Assembly: GCA_005878635.1 (NCBI GenBank)
Contig: VBLS01000136.1
Location: 1-10,219, forward strand
Source: Methanobacteriota archaeon
Lineage (GTDB): Archaea; Thermoplasmatota; Thermoplasmata; RBG-16-68-12
DNA: 10,219 nucleotides
Direction of reading: 5' to 3'
The notes beneath the pieces are model-generated. The model saw only the letters and a list, made by a program, of their open reading frames with translations. It had not been told where the DNA came from and ran no database searches. Shown one piece after another: positions 8,101-10,219 of the stretch (positions are counted from its first letter, which is position 1; each line of letters starts with the position of its first letter). A program made the translations under genes and the position numbers.

Positions 8101-9324
8101 GCGGACGCGGTGGTTTTTTACAATATCTATCTCGTTAACACAGGGAGCGGAGTGGCAGGCGATGTCAATCTTTCTTTGCCGCTCCCTGCCAGCTTTTTGT
8201 ACGTCATGGACACGGCGGGGATCTCCGGCGGAACCCGCAACCTCCTCGGATCCATCTACACATGGAACTGGACCGACGTCGGACCCGGCTCGAGGTCCTT
8301 CACGCTCGAGATGAAGGCCAAGTCGACGGTGCTGAACGGCACCCGCGCGATCCTCAAATTCCATGCAGACTACCGCGATCTGAACGGCAACTTCCGATCG
8401 AACGAGACGTCCGCGGTCGCCAACTTCGGCGCCTCCCAGATCGTGCTGACCCTGCCCTCTCCTACCGCGGACGCGCACGCCGGTGACACGAGGACGTATG
8501 TCCTGACGATCCGGAACGTGGGAGGCTTCGTCGCACACAACCTCTGGCTCGTCTTCACGAACGACTCCCACTTCGACATCGTGAGCTCCAACTCGTCCGT
8601 CCGCGCGTTCCCTCAGGGCGACCAGCAGCTGAATTGGTCCTTCACGGACGTCCAACCGGGGGAGTCGCTCGCCGTGCGGATCGACCTCCGGGTGCGAGAC
8701 GGCACGCCGATCGGGATCGTCCTTCCGATCGTGTTCGAGGCCGAATACACGAACAGCGTGGACACCGTCATCGGGTACGCCCGCGTCGACGCGACCGTGC
8801 GGGTCCTCACGGATCCCGTGGCGTACGTGTGGATCGGGCTCGCCGTGGCCGGGTTGGGATCCTTGATCTTCTTCGTCGTCTACCGCCGCTGGGGGACCCT
8901 GATCGAGGAGGTCTTCCTCGTCTACCGCGATGGTGTGCTCCTGTACCACCTCTCCCGGAGCCTCTCCCAAGACAAGGACGAGGACGTGCTGAGCGGCATG
9001 CTCACCGCCGTCACGGAGTTCGTCCGCGATGCGTTCGTCTACGGCGAGCACCGCGAGCTTCACCAGCTCGACTTCGGCGACTACCGGATCATGATCGAAC
9101 GCGGACGAAACCTCTACCTCGCGGTCGTGTACGCCGGCAAAGGCGCCTCCGTCATCCGGAAGAAGGTCCGCTGGGTCCTGGACCACATCGAGGCCGCGTA
9201 CGGCAGCGTGCTCGAGAAGTGGGACGGAGACATGGACAAAGTTGCGGGCGCCCGCGACTTGATCCGCGAGTACCTCCTGAAGACCAGCCGAAAATCCTTC
9301 CGCGGCCTGCCCGGCCTCCCGTGA
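5176..9324 (+). CDS. Large membrane-anchored surface protein with DUF11-like repeats and a cytoplasmic C-terminal domain
   Basis: The 1382-residue product begins with a signal peptide (basic SRRL, then hydrophobic GVTFVLLLAATALVPFL, likely cut after PPAAA). Residues about 40-190 form a beta-rich domain like the 'choice-of-anchor R' jelly-rolls (QSFLA, TDAGGNPG, AGVEYWIVA). Six DUF11-like Ig-fold repeats of about 120 residues follow (roughly 192-315, 592-712, 713-837, 838-960, 961-1089, 1090-1213); several carry the hallmark NTGDT...WVNDTLP. Between repeats one and two lies a 275-residue beta-rich insert. I count 26 N-x-S/T sequons, all before the membrane segment (about 1215-1237), consistent with a glycosylated cell-surface protein. 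The final 145 residues are cytoplasmic: FLVYRDGVLLYHLSR, DEDVLSGMLTAVTEFVRDAF, LDFGDYRIMIERGRNLYLAV, then a helical tail. This looks like an archaeal longin/roadblock-like sensor module, an assignment from pattern memory. GTG 5176 is chosen because it sits directly before the signal peptide with AGG upstream; a TTG at 5053 would bury the signal under 41 extra residues. Confidence 0.88.
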   Translation: MSRRLPPSPLGVTFVLLLAATALVPFLGPPAAAFGERPFDSNTVISGTNNLLVYSSQSVAQSFLASASYRLTEVTLRLRLRNTGDTTRGITISIRTDAGGNPGSSSLTSRSFVLGNNDLTNAQVSFSTQPQLTAGVEYWIVAASSSSVINAYEWHHSNADTYANGQAKTGVSSSWFPASTDMYFVTTGREMAANLTTTLLAINPSPSPGRSATFRLYLNNTGDTTATTAWVNDTQAPGLPYISDSGASAGSTSPWPSFTFPNIGNGARWFDVIAKVPIGTEPGTVLTKALTLAYVDGTGSVVTRSPAQASILVGVQAKQLYLDPASVGPSRRLDPARPTGGSGSMFSETLPKDGSGHDYDLDPVLARSFHALDSRATLFLDSATHDVRTLRFNLTVSDWNGVTLTPIASVEQAVTTNAFNDYQPFAFPFPSFNHTFPVSGRIRLTVRNLASSPTDALLAMNATFAASVLELDTTTYVRIDQIDMRDAIGSATVWSPKDTLVAQANVSDPFGSSEISGAWINLTSPSGSLIVNYTAMALFATDPASPSAWKVFRFTLPPSLQQGTYHATVTAVESNGVLDVGESSALVRAPAFSIAKTATRSNVRGGDSFSYDLWFNNTGSGSAGRLWINDSLPSELTFLSSSDPGAMTGSYNWTWTLLGYGNYRLTLDVQVKTAVPPVPYFRNFAFLNYTDEKGFSWPMRTAFADVALSGPVISLTKSSVKTQLHSRESIVYQITMQNTGDTAQTLWVNDTLPAGLSYVADTATSLGGVRLICSTLCFRFTTMQGSQSWSFTITAVAAPDLVRGTILTNTVSLNYTNANGFLLPPKITTWPVLVSAPDIRSAAIAVARTRVTPADILAATVTFANIGTEAAADAWVNLTLSSNLIFVNASLVAYYDGDEVHFTLAGVPLGSTTIFLNASVDSAVGDHALMRINGTLGYTDAYRNEMPRILIASGLVEASVPKITLRVSPPTLLVEADAVVFYNIYLVNTGSGVAGDVNLSLPLPASFLYVMDTAGISGGTRNLLGSIYTWNWTDVGPGSRSFTLEMKAKSTVLNGTRAILKFHADYRDLNGNFRSNETSAVANFGASQIVLTLPSPTADAHAGDTRTYVLTIRNVGGFVAHNLWLVFTNDSHFDIVSSNSSVRAFPQGDQQLNWSFTDVQPGESLAVRIDLRVRDGTPIGIVLPIVFEAEYTNSVDTVIGYARVDATVRVLTDPVAYVWIGLAVAGLGSLIFFVVYRRWGTLIEEVFLVYRDGVLLYHLSRSLSQDKDEDVLSGMLTAVTEFVRDAFVYGEHRELHQLDFGDYRIMIERGRNLYLAVVYAGKGASVIRKKVRWVLDHIEAAYGSVLEKWDGDMDKVAGARDLIREYLLKTSRKSFRGLPGLP
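8886..9321 (+). other. Cytoplasmic C-terminal domain of the surface protein (longin/roadblock-like)
   Basis: This part of the surface-protein gene encodes residues about 1238-1382, directly after the membrane segment and its YRRWG stop-transfer residues. It has no sequons and is rich in charged residues, unlike the extracellular part. The order strand (EEVFLVYRDG), strand (VLLYHLSR), helix (DVLSGMLTAVTEFVRDAF), strand (HQLDFGDYRIMIERG), strand (NLYLAVVYAG), helix (VIRKKVRWVLDHIEAAYG) resembles the profilin-like topology of longin and roadblock domains. I recall comparable tails on other archaeal membrane proteins. A role in signalling or in docking small GTPases is inference only. Confidence 0.55.
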
Positions 9325-9338
9325 GCGGCGGTCGTCGA

Positions 9339-9441
9339 TGGGCCCGGCCGGAATTTCCGGCCCCGCGGGGCCGCGGGGCCTTTTGAACCGACGACCATCT
9401 GGTTATGAGCCAGACGCTCCACCGGACTAAGCTACGGGCCC
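9339..9441 (-). tRNA. tRNA with CAU anticodon (elongator Met or Ile2), interrupted in the T-loop by an intron
   Basis: Reading the minus strand from 9441: acceptor GGGCCCG, TA, D-stem GCTT paired with GAGC around AGTCCGGTG, position 26 G, anticodon stem TCTGG/CCAGA around CTCATAA (anticodon CAT at 9407-9405), variable region TGGTC, T-stem strand GTCGG and T-loop start TTCAAA. The expected 3' half does not follow at once; after 29 bases come T, the matching T-stem strand CCGGC, acceptor strand CGGGCCC (9346-9340) and discriminator A (9339). All four stems then close, with one G-U pair each in the D- and T-stems, and the mature tRNA is 74 nt. No CCA is encoded. The anticodon stem lacks the three G-C pairs of initiators, so it is an elongator Met or an Ile2 read after C34 modification; the sequence alone does not decide. 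It ends 14 bases past the convergent surface-protein stop. Confidence 0.85.
9353..9381 (-). other. 29-nt tRNA intron at position 59/60 (T-loop), bulge-helix-bulge type
   Basis: The segment between A59 (9382) and T60 (9352) is removed to restore a normal 7-nt T-loop, TTCAAAT. It folds as an 8-bp hairpin, GGCCCCGC/GCGGGGCC with a GGCCCC loop. The T-stem forms the outer helix. Between the two helices each strand has seven bases, TTCAAAA and GGAAATT. These read as a 4-bp central helix (TTCA with GGAA; three Watson-Crick pairs and one A-G mismatch) flanked by 3-nt bulges AAA and ATT, the 3-4-3 geometry cut by archaeal tRNA endonuclease. Cutting after the second base of each bulge gives exactly the 59/60 boundaries. 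Confidence 0.8.
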
Positions 9442-9462
9442 TCGTCCGCGAACCCCCCGACG

Positions 9463-9470
9463 TTACTTAA
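9463..9470. promoter_or_regulatory. TATA-like element upstream of the tRNA gene
   Basis: TTACTTAA (minus strand TTAAGTAA) is centred about 25 bases upstream of the tRNA 5' end at 9441, the expected archaeal promoter spacing for a tRNA transcript without a leader. It is the only AT-rich element in that position. It could also initiate plus-strand transcription near 9495, but the gene at 9553 has a better-placed box of its own. Confidence 0.5.
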
Positions 9471-9520
9471 GGAGTGTGTCCGGCGCAGACGCTCGACGTC
9501 GTCACCTTCGACGGCGGCGC

Positions 9521-9530
9521 GTTTATGAAG
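9521..9530 (+). promoter_or_regulatory. TATA box for a leaderless small-protein gene
   Basis: GTTTATGAAG stands out from GC-rich surroundings and its centre lies 28 bases before the ATG at 9553. That ATG has no Shine-Dalgarno complement, so transcription beginning at or next to it is the simplest reading. The two ATGs at 9525 and 9533 are out of frame with the gene. Confidence 0.5.
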
Positions 9531-9552
9531 GCATGGCCCGGTCTCCCTCGAG

Positions 9553-9897
9553 ATGGCGGAGGAGGCCCCGGACCGGCTCCTGTTGTTGGAACTCGCGAGG
9601 GAATCGTTCCGTCAACAGGTTGCCAAGCGCGTTCGCCCGCTCGCTCGATCCTTCGTCGAGCGTTGGATGAATTGCGAGCTGTGGCTGTACCCGTCCGTCG
9701 TCCAGAGGCACGGCAACGAGCTCCATTCCTACAAGGCCGTCGTCCTCGAGACGCTTCGAAAGACGAGCCTCGACGAGATGCTCTCGATCTGCCGAGCCAC
9801 GAGGCCGGATCTCTCGGACCTGTGGGCGAAGGCCGCCGCCCGGACGAAACTCCAGAAGGAAATTGAAAAGGCGATCGAGGCCGTCGAGGCGGCCTGA
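9553..9897 (+). CDS. Small helical protein of unknown function
   Basis: The 114-residue product (start MAEEAPDRLLLLELARESFR) is predicted almost wholly helical, has no membrane segment or signal peptide, and ends in a charged, heptad-like helix (AAARTKLQKEIEKAIEAVEAA) that could form a coiled coil. A central WMNCELWLYPSVVQRHGNEL segment with two Trp and a Tyr is the most distinctive part. I do not recognise the family. Coding is supported by the strong codon bias typical of the neighbours (G/C in most third positions), the TATA box at the leaderless distance and the clean stop before the permease gene. The antisense and other frames here lack a plausible start context. It precedes the permease gene by 45 bases on the same strand and might be cotranscribed with it. 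Confidence 0.72.
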   Translation: MAEEAPDRLLLLELARESFRQQVAKRVRPLARSFVERWMNCELWLYPSVVQRHGNELHSYKAVVLETLRKTSLDEMLSICRATRPDLSDLWAKAAARTKLQKEIEKAIEAVEAA

Positions 9898-9942
9898 CGC
9901 CGTCGATTCGGTCGCGGCGATCCCTGCGGACGGCGAACGAGC

Positions 9943-10219
9943 ATGGTTGCGTCACGGGGGGAACGGACCGTGGAAAAGTCGACCGCCCCAAATCTCGAGA
10001 AACAGGACGGCGCCCGGTCCGGGCTTCATCGAGTCATCACCTTGCGGCACGCCGTCGCCCTCTACGTCAGTTCCCTCCTCGGATCGGGCATCTTCGTCAT
10101 CCCTGGACTCGCGGCTCGAATCGCCGGCCCGGCGTCCATCCTTTCGTGGATCATCCTCTCGATCGCGAGCTATCCGTTCGCCTACACCTTCGCGAAGCTC
10201 TCGGCTAGGCGACCGGAGT
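9943..10219 (+). CDS. APC-family amino acid permease (partial, N-terminus only)
   Basis: An open frame from the ATG at 9943 gives 92 residues before the right edge of the window. After a hydrophilic, charged N-terminal tail of about 33 residues comes the first transmembrane helix with the signature GSGIFVIPGLAARIAGPAS (residues 47-65). G-S-G-I-F is the unwound substrate-binding motif of the amino acid/polyamine/organocation (LeuT-fold) transporters. The second membrane helix (about 66-84) ends in FAKLSARRPE, matching the conserved 'AELASRFPE' turn of the family. These proteins are normally 400-500 residues with 12 membrane helices, so most of the gene lies outside. The substrate cannot be read from this part. 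No clear promoter is seen in the 45 bases upstream, so readthrough from the preceding gene is possible. Confidence 0.85.
   Translation, partial: MVASRGERTVEKSTAPNLEKQDGARSGLHRVITLRHAVALYVSSLLGSGIFVIPGLAARIAGPASILSWIILSIASYPFAYTFAKLSARRPE

Noticed and set aside
7312..8814. Tandem DNA repeats in the surface-protein gene
   Set aside because: The repeats are recognisable only at protein level; the DNA units have diverged and I see no long direct nucleotide repeats.
9340..9381. GC-rich palindromes after the surface-protein stop as an intrinsic terminator
   Set aside because: They are fully explained as the tRNA acceptor and T-stem plus the intron hairpin on the minus strand. The TTTT at 9381-9384 after the hairpin is part of the T-loop and intron boundary, although a secondary effect on plus-strand termination cannot be excluded.
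9467..9991. A 174-codon minus-strand frame opposite the small helical protein and the permease start
   Set aside because: It is Arg/Pro/Ser-rich shadow sequence that overlaps two better-supported plus-strand genes.

Overview
The window looks like chromosomal DNA from a high-GC archaeon. The evidence is: a tRNA gene with no encoded CCA and a bulge-helix-bulge type intron; AT-rich TATA-like boxes sitting about 25-30 bases before start codons that lack a Shine-Dalgarno (leaderless transcripts); an archaeal-type short RlmE methyltransferase; an archaeal Lhr helicase; and a large, sequon-rich surface protein. A Thermoplasmatota-like euryarchaeon fits the gene content best, but that placement is an inference. 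No mobile element, CRISPR array or defence island is visible.

Layout: (1) 1-291 minus, the N-terminal 97 residues of a small conserved archaeal protein of unknown function, running off the left edge. (2) A divergent promoter built on a perfect palindromic TATA element (309-323). (3) 421-1019 plus, an RrmJ/RlmE-type rRNA ribose methyltransferase with a complete K-D-K-E tetrad. (4) Convergent to it, 1074-2192 minus, a membrane protein with an N-terminal zinc ribbon, two membrane segments and five TPRs. (5) 2276-5019 minus, an Lhr-type superfamily 2 helicase whose natural start lies in a different frame from the rest of the gene, across a five-G run. (6) Divergent from it, 5176-9324 plus, a 1382-residue surface protein: signal peptide, N-terminal beta domain, six DUF11-like repeats with an inserted beta-rich region, one membrane segment and a conserved-looking cytoplasmic domain. 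(7) 9339-9441 minus, a CAU-anticodon tRNA gene whose T-loop is split by a 29-nt intron. (8) 9553-9897 plus, a small helical protein of unknown function. (9) 9943 to the right edge, the start of an APC-family amino acid permease.

The genes do not form one pathway. RlmE, Lhr and the tRNA belong to RNA/DNA information processing. The TPR membrane protein, surface protein and permease are envelope functions. Most units appear to be transcribed singly from their own promoters; the only close same-strand pairs are Lhr/TPR (minus) and the small helical protein/permease (plus).

The two most notable observations are the T-loop (59/60) intron in the CAU tRNA, for which a 3-4-3 bulge-helix-bulge can be drawn, and the out-of-frame start of Lhr, which a single extra base would repair. 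The surface protein, with a cytoplasmic domain behind its membrane anchor, is the best candidate for a little-described system.
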